Positions 45,267 through 53,674 of a stretch of 64,000 bases of DNA are shown in pieces. The translations under genes and the position numbers were made by a program. The notes under the pieces were generated by a model, which was given only the letters and a program-made list of their open reading frames with translations, was not told where the DNA came from and made no database searches. This stretch comes from Micromonospora sp. WMMD980 (GTDB lineage Bacteria; Actinomycetota; Actinomycetes; Mycobacteriales; Micromonosporaceae), in NCBI RefSeq assembly GCF_029626035.1, contig NZ_JARUBE010000003.1:2976001-3040000 (forward strand), read 5' to 3'. Positions within the stretch are counted from its first letter, which is position 1, and the number at the start of each line of letters is the position of its first letter.

Positions 45267-46493
45267 ATGGCTTTCGACGTGGCCCGGGTGCGGGGGCTCT
45301 ATCCCGCGCTGGGCGAAGGTTTCGTCCACTTCGACGGCGCCGGCGGCACCCAGACCGCCGCCGGGGTGATCGGGGCGGTGGCCGACGCCATGCGCGTCGC
45401 GATGGGCAACCGCAGCACCGCCTTCGCCCCCGGCCGGCGCGCGCTTGAGCTGGTGGCCGGGGCCCGGACCGCGGTCGCCGACCTGCTCGGCGCGGACCCG
45501 GCGGGCGTGGTGCTCGGCCCGAGCGCCACCGCGCTGACCTACACGCTGGCCCGGACGCTGGGCGCGACGTGGCGGCCCGGCGACGAGGTGGTGGTGTCCC
45601 GGCTGGACCACGACGCCAACGTACGCCCCTGGGTGCAGGCCGCCGAGGCGGCCGGCGCGGCGGTGCGCTGGGCCGAGTTCGACCCGCTCACCGGCGAGCT
45701 GCCCGCCGGCCAGTACGCCGAGCTGGTCACCGATCGCACCCGGCTGGTCGCGGTGACCGCCGGCAGCAACGCGATCGGCACCGCGCCGGACGTGGCGGCG
45801 ATCGCCAAGACCGCGCACGCCGCCGGCGCGCTGGTCTGCGTGGACGGGGTGCACTCGGTGCCGCACGGTCCCACCGACCTGGCCTCGCTCGGCGCGGACG
45901 TGCTGGTCACCAGCGCCTACAAGTGGTCCGGGCCGCACCTGGCGGCGATGGTCGCCGACCCGGCGTGGTGGGCGACGCTGCGCCCGGCCAAGCTGCTGCC
46001 CTCCGCCGACACGGTCCCCGACCGGTTCGAGTACGGCACCCCGAGCTTCCCGCTGCTGGCCGGCGTGACCGCCGCGGTGGACCACCTGGCCGCGCTCGAC
46101 CCGGCCGCGACCGGCGACCGCCGGGAACGGGTACGCGCCGGGCTGGCCGCCGCGCAGGCGCACGAGGAGGTGGTCTTCGACCGGCTGCTCGCCGGGCTGG
46201 CGGCCCGCCCCTTCGTCACGGTCCTCGGCTCGCCGGCCCGGCGCTGCCCGACGGTGTCGTTCCGGGTCGCCGGGCGCACCCCGGCGCGGACCGCCACGGC
46301 GCTCGGCGAGGCGGGGTTCTGCCTCTCCTCGGGCGACTACTACGCCTACGAGTACTTCGAGGCGATGGGGCTGCGCGACTCCGGTGGGGCGGTGCGGGCG
46401 AGCGTCTACCACTACAACACCCTCGACGAGGTGGACCGGCTGCTCGCCGAAATCGACCGGCTGGCCGACGACCGGGGGACGATGGACCGATGA
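45267..46493 (+). CDS. Cysteine desulfurase-like PLP enzyme
   Basis: This class V fold-type I protein has 408 residues. The PLP lysine is in VTSAYKWSGPH and the conserved Asp/His in LVCVDGVHSVPHGP. It begins FDVARVRGLYPALGEGFVHFDGAGGTQ, the pattern of the TIGR01976-type cysteine desulfurase-like family. It is uncertain whether it has desulfurase activity, since no clear active-site Cys loop is seen. Its stop overlaps the GNAT gene (ATGA). Confidence 0.9.
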   Translation: MAFDVARVRGLYPALGEGFVHFDGAGGTQTAAGVIGAVADAMRVAMGNRSTAFAPGRRALELVAGARTAVADLLGADPAGVVLGPSATALTYTLARTLGATWRPGDEVVVSRLDHDANVRPWVQAAEAAGAAVRWAEFDPLTGELPAGQYAELVTDRTRLVAVTAGSNAIGTAPDVAAIAKTAHAAGALVCVDGVHSVPHGPTDLASLGADVLVTSAYKWSGPHLAAMVADPAWWATLRPAKLLPSADTVPDRFEYGTPSFPLLAGVTAAVDHLAALDPAATGDRRERVRAGLAAAQAHEEVVFDRLLAGLAARPFVTVLGSPARRCPTVSFRVAGRTPARTATALGEAGFCLSSGDYYAYEYFEAMGLRDSGGAVRASVYHYNTLDEVDRLLAEIDRLADDRGTMDR

Positions 46494-46777
46494 ATGCCCT
46501 GGTCGAGGAGAACCCCGCCAAGCACCGCTTCGAGATCCTGGTCGACGACGCGCTGGCCGGCTTCACCGCCTACCTGCCGCGCGGTGAGGTGCTGGTTTTC
46601 ACGCACACCGAGGTCGACGACCGCTACCAGGGGCAGGGCGTGGGCGGCGCGCTGATCCGGGGCACCCTGGACCAGGTCCGGGCCCGCGGCGGCCGGGTGG
46701 TGCCCCGGTGTCCGTTCATGGCCGCGTTCATCGAGCGCCACCCGGGCTACGCCGACCTGGTCGTCGACGCGCCCTGA
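46490..46777 (+). CDS. Small GNAT-like N-acetyltransferase
   Basis: This 95-residue protein of the compact YjdJ/GCN5-like type has the acetyl-CoA loop VDDRYQGQGVGGALIRGTLDQVRARGG and a C-terminal CPFMAAFIERHPGY. It overlaps the upstream gene by 4 nt and is probably co-translated. The substrate is unknown. Confidence 0.9.
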   Translation: MNALVEENPAKHRFEILVDDALAGFTAYLPRGEVLVFTHTEVDDRYQGQGVGGALIRGTLDQVRARGGRVVPRCPFMAAFIERHPGYADLVVDAP

Positions 46778-46779
46778 GG

Positions 46780-46820
46780 CCCGGCCCGACCGGGGGACCT
46801 CCCCACCCGGCCGGGCCGGG
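46780..46820. terminator. Terminator between convergent genes
   Basis: CCCGGCCCG (46780-46788) pairs with CGGGCCGGG (46812-46820), with further CCGGG/CCCGG pairing inside. Confidence 0.6.
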
Positions 46821-46823
46821 AGT

Positions 46824-48332
46824 TCAGCGGACGCCGGCCAGCAGCTCGGCGGCGGCGCGGGCCGCCGCGGCGGTGGCGCCGTGGGTGGCCAGGTGCACCC
46901 GGCCGGTGGCCAGCTCGGGCACCCCCAGCTCGACCACCACCGCGTCGGGGCGGGCGACCAGGGCCCGGTCGACCGCGTCGCGCATCCAGCGGTGCCGGTG
47001 CAGGTCGCGCACGACCAGCACCAACGGCCGGTCGGCCGAGCCGGTCGCCGGATCGGCCGGAACGGCGTCGGCGGCGTACCGGGCGGTGGTGGTGCCGGGC
47101 GCCAGATGGGTCAGCGGTGCGGCGATCCCCCACGGCGTCTCCTCGCCGATGGCGATGTTGCGCGGTGGCGCGAACTCCACCACGTGTGCCGGTCCGGCCA
47201 GCGGCAGCAGCCCGGCGTCACCGGTGACGCGCAGCGCCCGGCGGGCGGCGGCCAGACCGATGGGTGACCCGTCCGGCGCGGCGGGGGCGGCGCCCCGGTT
47301 CGCGCGGGCGGCCACGCTCCACTCGGCGAGCTGACCGACCCGCTTGGCCGCCTCGGCCAGCCGTTCCTCGGGCAGTTCCCCGCCGACCACGGCGGCGACG
47401 ATCGCGTCGCGCAGCTCGCGCGCGTCGGCCTCGGTGGCCCGCTCCCCGCCCACGCAGATGGCGTCGGCGCCGGCGGCGAGCGCGCGCACCGCCGCCCCGG
47501 CGAAGCCGTAGCGGTCGGAGACCGCCCGCATCTCCACCGCGTCGGTCACCACCACGCCGTTGAAGCCCAGCTCCTCGCGGAGCAGCCCGCCCAGGATCCG
47601 CGCGCTGAGCGTGGCGGGCAGCTCCGCGTCGAGCGCCGGAACCAGCAGGTGGCCGGTCATCACCGCCTGCGTCCCGGCCGCGATCGCGGCCCGGAACGGG
47701 GCCAGCTCGACCGCGTCGAGGCGGGCCCGGTCGGCGCCGATGCGCGGCAGGTCGTGGTGGGAGTCGACGCGGGTGTCGCCGTGCCCGGGGAAGTGCTTGG
47801 CGCAGGCGGCCACGCCGCCGGCCTGGAGACCGCGTACCCAGGCGGCGGTGTGGCGGGCGACCAGGTCCGGCTCGGCGCCGAACGAGCGCACCCCGATCAC
47901 CGGGTTGGCGGGGTTGGAGTTGACGTCGGCGTCCGGCGCGTAGTCGAGGGTGACGCCGACGTCGGCCAGCTCGGCACCCAGGTCGCGGGCGACCTCCTCG
48001 GTCAACGCCGGGTCGTCCACCGCGCCGAGGGCGAAGTTGCCGGGCCGCGAGCTGCCCCGGGCGGACTCGATCCGGGTGACGTCGCCGGCCTCCTCGTCGA
48101 TCGCCACGATCACGTCCGGCCGCTCCGCCCGCAGGTTGGCGGTGAGCGTCGCGACCTGCTCGTGGTCGACGACGTTGCGGGCGAAGAGAACGACCGAGCC
48201 GAGCCCTTCGCCGAGCCAGCGGCAGACCCACGGTGGCGGTGTGGTGCCGACGAACCCGGGTTGCAGGACGGCGGCGGCGAGCGCCGCCAGGTCTCCGGTC
48301 GCTCCGACGATCCGCTCGCTCCTCGCGCTCAC
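46824..48332 (-). CDS. Glycoside hydrolase family 3, NagZ-type beta-N-acetylhexosaminidase
   Basis: About 502 residues from GTG 48332. The GH3 catalytic region has VAIDEEAGDVTRI, the NagZ His/Asp loop KHFPGHGDTRVDSHHDLP, and the nucleophile region VVVTDAVEMRAVSD. A C-terminal domain of about 180 residues follows, longer than in E. coli NagZ. There is no signal peptide, so a cytoplasmic role in cell-wall fragment recycling is likely. A longer start at GTG 48368 is possible. Confidence 0.9.
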   Translation of the reverse strand: MSARSERIVGATGDLAALAAAVLQPGFVGTTPPPWVCRWLGEGLGSVVLFARNVVDHEQVATLTANLRAERPDVIVAIDEEAGDVTRIESARGSSRPGNFALGAVDDPALTEEVARDLGAELADVGVTLDYAPDADVNSNPANPVIGVRSFGAEPDLVARHTAAWVRGLQAGGVAACAKHFPGHGDTRVDSHHDLPRIGADRARLDAVELAPFRAAIAAGTQAVMTGHLLVPALDAELPATLSARILGGLLREELGFNGVVVTDAVEMRAVSDRYGFAGAAVRALAAGADAICVGGERATEADARELRDAIVAAVVGGELPEERLAEAAKRVGQLAEWSVAARANRGAAPAAPDGSPIGLAAARRALRVTGDAGLLPLAGPAHVVEFAPPRNIAIGEETPWGIAAPLTHLAPGTTTARYAADAVPADPATGSADRPLVLVVRDLHRHRWMRDAVDRALVARPDAVVVELGVPELATGRVHLATHGATAAAARAAAELLAGVR

Positions 48333-48469
48333 CCTGTCGTACCCCCGTCTCCCCCACGGACCCGCCACGGCCGGCGGGTGCTGACATGGTCACACCGCGC
48401 AGCTAAATAGTCAACAATCCTTACTGTTAGGTGCTGGCCTCCGGCCGTCCACCGTGGGAGAGTTCAGGC

Positions 48470-48592
48470 ATGCCCGTCCCGCCGCTCGCCGACGCCACCG
48501 GCGCCGCCGACATCCCCGGCGTACGCCTGCTCGGCCTGGTCGTCGGCGCCCTGTTCCTGCTGATCGCGATCCGGGCGATGTTTCGCCGCTGA
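48470..48592 (+). CDS. 40-residue single-span membrane protein
   Basis: The ATG at 48470 follows a GGGAGAG site. The product has a Pro/Ala/Asp-rich N-terminus (MPVPPLADATGAADIPGV) and one TM helix (LLGLVVGALFLLIAIRAMF) ending in RR. An AT-rich stretch with a TACTGT -10-like box (48422-48427) and an imperfect dyad lies upstream. Unknown function; typical codon usage supports coding. Confidence 0.6.
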   Translation: MPVPPLADATGAADIPGVRLLGLVVGALFLLIAIRAMFRR

Positions 48593-48627
48593 CACCGGCC
48601 CGCACCCCGGCTGCGGTGATCGCCGGC

Positions 48628-49068
48628 TCAGCCGGAACCGGCCGCCGCCACCCCGCGCAGCAGCGTGTCGACCAGGGCGTCCACCAGCTCCGGGTCGGTG
48701 CGCGGCGGCGCGCCGGCCGGGTCGAGCAGCCGGCCGAGCACCAGGTCGTGGCAGACGCCGACGAGCAGGGTCGCCGCCGCCCGCGGGTCGGCCGTCGGCG
48801 CCACCCGACCCAGGCGCTGCTCGGCCCGCAGGTAGTCGGCGAACTCGGCGCGCACGCCGGGGTCACCGCCGGGCAGGGCGGGCGACTCGGCGAGCCGGGC
48901 GAGCAGCTTCGGCTGGGTGGTCAGGCCGGCGAGGGCGGGCAGGATCGCCGCGTGCAGCGCCAGCGCCCGGTCCAGCCAGGCCCGGAGGTTGCCGGCCAGG
49001 CTGCCCTCGCCGGGCAGCGGGAGCATGCCCGGAAGCGCCGCCTCGACCGCGCGTACGTGCGCGTGCAT
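48628..49068 (-). pseudogene. TetR-family regulator remnant lacking the HTH domain
   Basis: The frame encodes a TetR-like C-terminal ligand domain of about 146 residues (HAHVRAVEAALPGMLPLPG ... DPELVDALVDTLLRGV). The expected N-terminal HTH of about 50 residues is absent: upstream sequence on this strand is unrelated and runs into the divergent recQ. Either it is a deletion remnant or it is expressed from ATG 49068 as a DNA-binding-less protein. The former is more likely. Confidence 0.65.
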
Positions 49069-49153
49069 CGGGCGGCCGACCCGAGCGGCGCGAGCGTACG
49101 TCAACCCGCGTCCCGGTTTCGGGCCGAAAGCGCGGGGGTAGCTGTGGCCGTTG

Positions 49154-50785
49154 ATGAGACTGACCACGCACGCCACCAACCTGCGCCGCGCGGCGAAGAA
49201 CCTGTTCGGCTGGACCGCGCTGCGGCCCAACCAACTGGCCGCCATGCGCGCCGTCATGAAGCGCCACGATGCCCTGGTGGTGCTGCCCACCGGTGCCGGC
49301 AAGTCGGCGATCTACCAGATCCCGGCCAGCCTCATCCCCGGGCCGACCGTGGTCATCTCGCCGCTGCTCGCGCTCCAGCAGGACCAGATCGCCGCCCTCA
49401 ACGAGCGGCAGCGGCCGGAGCTGCGCGCCGTGCGGATCAGCTCGGACGAGAGCGCCACGCAGCAGGCCGAGGCGATCGAGGAGATCCGGGCCGGCCGGGC
49501 CGAGTTCCTCTTCATCACGCCGGAGGCGCTGAGCAATCCGGACCGGCTCGCCGAGGTCCGCTCGCTCTCCCCGGCGCTGGTCGCGATCGACGAGGCGCAC
49601 TGCATCTCGTCCTGGGGCCACGACTTCCGGCCGGACTACCTCGCGCTCGGGCACCTCATCGACGGCCTCGGCCGGCCGCCGGTGGTGGCGCTGACGGCCA
49701 CCGCCTCCCCGCCGGTGCGCGACGACATCATCGCCCGACTGCGGCTGCGCGAGCCCGAGGTGGTGGTCTCCGGGCTGGACCGGCCCAACCTCTTCCTCGA
49801 GGTGGCCTACTGCCCGACCGACGACTACCGGTGGCGACGGCTGATCGCGCTGCTGCGCGACGACGAGCGCCCCGGCATCATCTACGTGCCGACCCGGCGG
49901 GCGGCCGAGGAACTGGCCGAGCGACTGACCACCGCGGGCTTCCCGGCGAAGTTCTACCACGGCGGCATGCCCACCGCGGCGCGGCACGAGCTGCACGAGG
50001 CGTTCCTCGCCGACCAGGTGCCGATCATGGTGGCCACCTCGGCGTTCGGCATGGGCATCGACAAGCCGAACATCGCCTGGGTGGTGCACATGGCGCTGCC
50101 CGACTCGCCGGACAGCTACTTCCAGGAGATCGGCCGGGCCGGGCGGGACGGCTCACCGTCGCGGGTGCTGCTGCTCTGGCGCTCCGAGGACATCGGCCTC
50201 CAGCGCTACTTCAGCGGCGGCCTGCCGGACGAGAAGGAACTCGCCGACCTGGCCGCGGTGCTGCGGAGCAAGGCCCGCACCCGCAAGGAACTGCGCGAGC
50301 TGACCGGCCTGGGCCCGCGCAAGCTCGGCCAGTACCTGTCCCTGCTGGAGCAGATCGGCGCCGCCGAGCCGCGGGCGCGCCAGCGCGTCGGCGCCCCCCG
50401 CTACGCCCCGGACGCGGTCGAGTCCGGTCGGGCCGCGCGCGCCGAGGCCGAGCGACAGCAGACCGTGACCCGGTCGCGCACCGACATGATGCGCGCCTTC
50501 GCGGAGACCACCGGCTGCCGCGGGCAGGTTCTGCTGGCCTACTTCGGCGAGCAGATGACCGAGGTCTGCGGCCACTGCGACAACTGCCACGCCGGCACCA
50601 GCGTGGCGAACGACGGCGCGGTCGGGCCGTTCCCGGTGCACAGCCAGGTCCGCCACCCCGAGTGGGGGTCCGGTCTGGTGCTCAACTACGAGGAGGACCG
50701 GATGACGGTGCTCTTCGACGAGGTGGGCTACAAGACGCTGTCCGTGCGCGTGGTGTCCGAACAGGGCCTGCTGGAGCTGGACTAG
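49154..50785 (+). CDS. recQ: RecQ-family ATP-dependent DNA helicase
   Basis: This SF2 helicase has 543 residues. Walker A is PTGAGKSAIYQIPA, motif II DEAHCISSWGHDFRPDY, motif VI QEIGRAGRDGSPS. The RecQ zinc site is near residue 460 (YFGEQMTEVCGHCDNCHAG). There is no HRDC domain; the C-terminus is a short beta-rich segment (QVRHPEWGSGLVLNYEEDRMTVLFDEVGYK). The start is ATG 49154. It unwinds recombination and repair intermediates. Confidence 0.94.
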   Translation: MRLTTHATNLRRAAKNLFGWTALRPNQLAAMRAVMKRHDALVVLPTGAGKSAIYQIPASLIPGPTVVISPLLALQQDQIAALNERQRPELRAVRISSDESATQQAEAIEEIRAGRAEFLFITPEALSNPDRLAEVRSLSPALVAIDEAHCISSWGHDFRPDYLALGHLIDGLGRPPVVALTATASPPVRDDIIARLRLREPEVVVSGLDRPNLFLEVAYCPTDDYRWRRLIALLRDDERPGIIYVPTRRAAEELAERLTTAGFPAKFYHGGMPTAARHELHEAFLADQVPIMVATSAFGMGIDKPNIAWVVHMALPDSPDSYFQEIGRAGRDGSPSRVLLLWRSEDIGLQRYFSGGLPDEKELADLAAVLRSKARTRKELRELTGLGPRKLGQYLSLLEQIGAAEPRARQRVGAPRYAPDAVESGRAARAEAERQQTVTRSRTDMMRAFAETTGCRGQVLLAYFGEQMTEVCGHCDNCHAGTSVANDGAVGPFPVHSQVRHPEWGSGLVLNYEEDRMTVLFDEVGYKTLSVRVVSEQGLLELD

Positions 50786-50848
50786 CCTGACCCGGGCACC
50801 GTGACGGTGCCCGTCGACAAGACGTACCACGGCGAAAGGAACCTGATC

Positions 50849-51352
50849 GTGATCGAGCAGCCGGCGTACACCCGGTTCGGCGTCTCGGACGAGGAATGGG
50901 GGCTGCTGGTGGGTCTGCCGCAGGCGGTGCTGACCGCCGCGGCCGCGGCCGAGTCCGACGGCACCCGGCGGACCATGGCCGAGAACGCCGCCGGTCTGGA
51001 GACCATCGCCGCCGGCCGGGAGTCGGCCAGCCCACTGGTCGCGGCCGTGGCCGGCGAGATCGTCTCCCGGGTCGGCGACCCGGAGACCGGCGCGGAACTG
51101 CCGGTGATCACGCCGGCGGATCCGGAGGCGATGATCGAGGACGTGCTCGCCCGCGCCGGGCAGGCCTCCGCCCTGCTCACCGGCAGGGTGGACGAGGGAC
51201 AGTCCGGGGCGTACCGGTACTGGCTGGTGGAGATCGCCGAGCAGGTGGTGAGCGCGGCCTCCACCGGCGGCATCCTCGGCATCGGCGGCGACGTGGTGAG
51301 CGACTCGGAGCGCCGGTTCCGGGACCGGCTGTCCCGGGTGCTCAACGACTGA
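50849..51352 (+). CDS. Conserved hypothetical protein
   Basis: This 167-residue protein starts at GTG 50849 (MIEQPAYTRFGVSDEEWGLLVGLP) after a GAAAGGA site. It is soluble and helix-rich, with a Gly-rich C-terminal stretch (ASTGGILGIGGDVVSDSE). I do not recognise the family; it looks like an actinobacterial tellurite-resistance-type or stress-related helical protein, but this is a guess. It is followed by a strong terminator. Confidence 0.7.
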   Translation: MIEQPAYTRFGVSDEEWGLLVGLPQAVLTAAAAAESDGTRRTMAENAAGLETIAAGRESASPLVAAVAGEIVSRVGDPETGAELPVITPADPEAMIEDVLARAGQASALLTGRVDEGQSGAYRYWLVEIAEQVVSAASTGGILGIGGDVVSDSERRFRDRLSRVLND

Positions 51353-51397
51353 ATGGACGCCTAACAGAAGGTTTCACGTCCGTCAATGACGGAGGTC

Positions 51398-51436
51398 ACG
51401 CCCCACGGGCTGCCGCTTTTCGGCCCCGTGGGGCGT
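51398..51436 (+). terminator. Rho-independent-like terminator
   Basis: ACGCCCCACGGG (51398-51409) and its exact 12-bp complement (51425-51436) with a 15-nt loop, followed by CCTGTTTGTG. A small palindrome CCGTCA-A-TGACGG precedes it at 51380-51392. Confidence 0.75.
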
Positions 51437-51477
51437 CCTGTTTGTGGAGGGATGTCGAGTGACCACGGGGGTCGTTG

Positions 51478-52515
51478 ATGGACACACCGATGCAACCGCA
51501 GATTTTCGACACGGCGCCGATACCCGCCGGCGACCGGTTCGGGTTGTGGTTGGAGATGCTCGCCCGGACGCCGACGCTCATGCGGATCCGCACCGAGCAC
51601 GCCGACAACTTCCTGGCCCGGGCGGAGTTCCTCGACCTGGGTGCGATGCAGCTCATCCGGCACCGCTACCGGCCGCTGGACGGGGTCCGGACCCGAAAGC
51701 TGATCCAGCGCTCCGACGCGGACTGCTATCTGCTCGCCGTGACGCTCAACGGCGTCGGCGTCGCCGACCAGGACGGCCAGCGTGGCGTCTGCCCGCCCGG
51801 CGACATCACCTTCTACGACTGTGCCCGGCCGCAGGAACTCAGCCACTACGCCGACGAGAACGACCGGGCCGCCTCGATCGTGGCGCTCATCCCGTACGAC
51901 GCGCTGCCGTTGCCGCACCGGCGGCTCACCCCGCTGTTCGCCAGCCGGATGTCCGGCCGCGAGGGCATCGGCGCGCTGCTCGCCGACTACCTCGTCCGGA
52001 TCACCAGTCATCCGGAGCAGTACCACGCGGTCGACGCCGAGCGGCTGGGCGGCGTCGGCCTGGACCTGGTCACCACGCTGCTCGGGCGCCACCTGCTCTC
52101 CGAGGAGGCGGTCCCGACCGAGGTCCGGCGCCGCGCCCTGCTGGCCCAGGTGCAGTCGTACGTGCGGCAGCACCTCGGCGACGCGATGCTCGATCCCCGC
52201 ACGATCGCCGACGCCCACCACATCTCGGTCCGCTCCCTGCACCGGCTCTTCGAGGTCGAGGAGACCACGATCGCGGCCTACATCCGCGACGAGCGGCTGG
52301 CCCGGTGCCGCCGCGACCTCGCCGACCCGGCGTTGGGCGACCGCCCCATCCAGCTCATCGCCGGCCGCTGGGGCTTCCGGGACAAGGCCCACTTCAGCCG
52401 CGCCTTCCGGGCCGCGCAGGCGGAGACACCGCATGCCTACCGGGCGCGTCATCTGGAACAGGCACGGAACGTCAACAGCGCGGCGTCCGAAGTCAACTCG
52501 CCGCGTACAGAATGA
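51478..52515 (+). CDS. AraC family transcriptional regulator
   Basis: This 345-residue regulator has an N-terminal AraC_binding_2-like cupin domain (about 20-200; CPPGDITFYDCARPQELSHY). The C-terminal double HTH lies at about 215-320, with DAHHISVRSLHRLFEVEETTIAAYIRDERLARC and AGRWGFRDKAHFSRAFRAAQAETPHAYR. ATG 51478 is the start; a TTG 3 nt earlier is possible. No adjacent target gene is evident. Confidence 0.93.
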   Translation: MDTPMQPQIFDTAPIPAGDRFGLWLEMLARTPTLMRIRTEHADNFLARAEFLDLGAMQLIRHRYRPLDGVRTRKLIQRSDADCYLLAVTLNGVGVADQDGQRGVCPPGDITFYDCARPQELSHYADENDRAASIVALIPYDALPLPHRRLTPLFASRMSGREGIGALLADYLVRITSHPEQYHAVDAERLGGVGLDLVTTLLGRHLLSEEAVPTEVRRRALLAQVQSYVRQHLGDAMLDPRTIADAHHISVRSLHRLFEVEETTIAAYIRDERLARCRRDLADPALGDRPIQLIAGRWGFRDKAHFSRAFRAAQAETPHAYRARHLEQARNVNSAASEVNSPRTE

Positions 52516-52576
52516 AACCCGGGCCGGCGCCGGCACGCCGACGGCGGCCCGCTGGTAACGGGGGGCCGTGGCGTGG

Positions 52577-52602
52577 CACCCGCGGCGGTCCCGCCGCGGG
52601 TG
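52577..52602. terminator. Terminator-like perfect hairpin between convergent genes
   Basis: CACCCGCGGCGG (52577-52588), a 2-nt turn, CCGCCGCGGGTG (52591-52602), between the AraC gene and the end of the heptose/topoisomerase operon. Confidence 0.65.
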
Positions 52603-52684
52603 GCCCGCCCCGGTGGCCCCGGCGACGCACGACTCCGGTCTCCGGCCCCGCCGCTTCCCCCCAGGACCGACGGGGCCGGTCGGG

Positions 52685-53674
52685 TCAGCCGGTCTCCTCC
52701 TCCAGCAGCGTCAGCACGAACCTCTCCACCGCGTCGCGCGGCATCTCCGGGCGCACCGGCGCCAGCACCCCGTCGTGGTAGAGATCAACCACGCGCGGAT
52801 CCACGTAGGACGTCCGCGCGACCGTCGGGGTGTTGCCGAGCAGCTCGGCGACCGAGCGCATCACCGCGGCCACGGCCCGCCTGCGGGCGGTGGCGGACCG
52901 CTGCGGGCCCACCGTGGCCAGTTCCGCGGCGGCCAGCACGGTGGCGTGCCAGGTGCGAAAGTCCTTCGCGGTCATCTCCCCGCCGCTGGCGTCGCGCAGG
53001 TAGTCGTTCACCTCGTCGCTGCGCACGTCGCGCCACGCCCGCCCGTCCCAGTAACCGAACAGCCGCTCCTGGGCGCGCCGCCGGCGCCGCAGGTTCAGCA
53101 GCACCTGACACAGCTCGGCGTCCTCGATCCGGCGGACCTGGTCGATGCCGCCCTTGGCCGGGAACTCGAAGACCACGCACCCGCCGCGCGACCGGGCGTG
53201 CTCCGGGCGCAGCGTGGCCACGCCGAAGGTGGGATCGTCGCCGGTCGCGTACTGGTCGCTGCCGACCCGGAACGCGCCCATGTCGAGCAGCCGGGCCACG
53301 GTGGCCAGCACCCGTTCCCGCCGCAGCCCGCGCAGCCCCAGGTCGTGGGCGACCCGGTCACGCAACGCCGGCAGCCGGTGCGCCACCTCCAGCACGTGGT
53401 CGAACTTGGCCTCGTCGCGCTTGCGACGCCACTGCGGGTGGTAGAGGTACTGCTTGCGCCCGGCCGCGTCGATGCCGGTGGCCTGGATGTGCCCGTTCGG
53501 ATACGGCGAGATCCACACGTTCCGCCAGGCGGGCGGGATCACCAGCTCGCGCAGGCGCACCAGTTCGTCGGCGTCGCGTACCGGCTCGCCCGTCGCGTCC
53601 AGGAAGAGCCAGCCCTTGCCGCGTCGCCGGCGCCCGTACCCGGGCCGGCCCGGGTCGCTACGCCGCAACCGCAC
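52685..53674 (-). CDS. DNA topoisomerase IB (poxvirus-like)
   Basis: This eukaryal/viral-type IB topoisomerase has 329 residues. It has PPAWRNVWISPYPNGHIQATGIDAAGRKQYLYHPQWR, the catalytic Arg/Lys block and FRTWHATVLAAAEL. The active-site Tyr is in ARTSYVDPRVVDLY. GTG 53674 lies inside the end of the GT9 gene (17-nt overlap), so it is co-transcribed with the glycosyl operon, an unexpected pairing. It relaxes supercoils through a 3'-phosphotyrosine. Confidence 0.93.
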   Translation of the reverse strand: MRLRRSDPGRPGYGRRRRGKGWLFLDATGEPVRDADELVRLRELVIPPAWRNVWISPYPNGHIQATGIDAAGRKQYLYHPQWRRKRDEAKFDHVLEVAHRLPALRDRVAHDLGLRGLRRERVLATVARLLDMGAFRVGSDQYATGDDPTFGVATLRPEHARSRGGCVVFEFPAKGGIDQVRRIEDAELCQVLLNLRRRRRAQERLFGYWDGRAWRDVRSDEVNDYLRDASGGEMTAKDFRTWHATVLAAAELATVGPQRSATARRRAVAAVMRSVAELLGNTPTVARTSYVDPRVVDLYHDGVLAPVRPEMPRDAVERFVLTLLEEETG

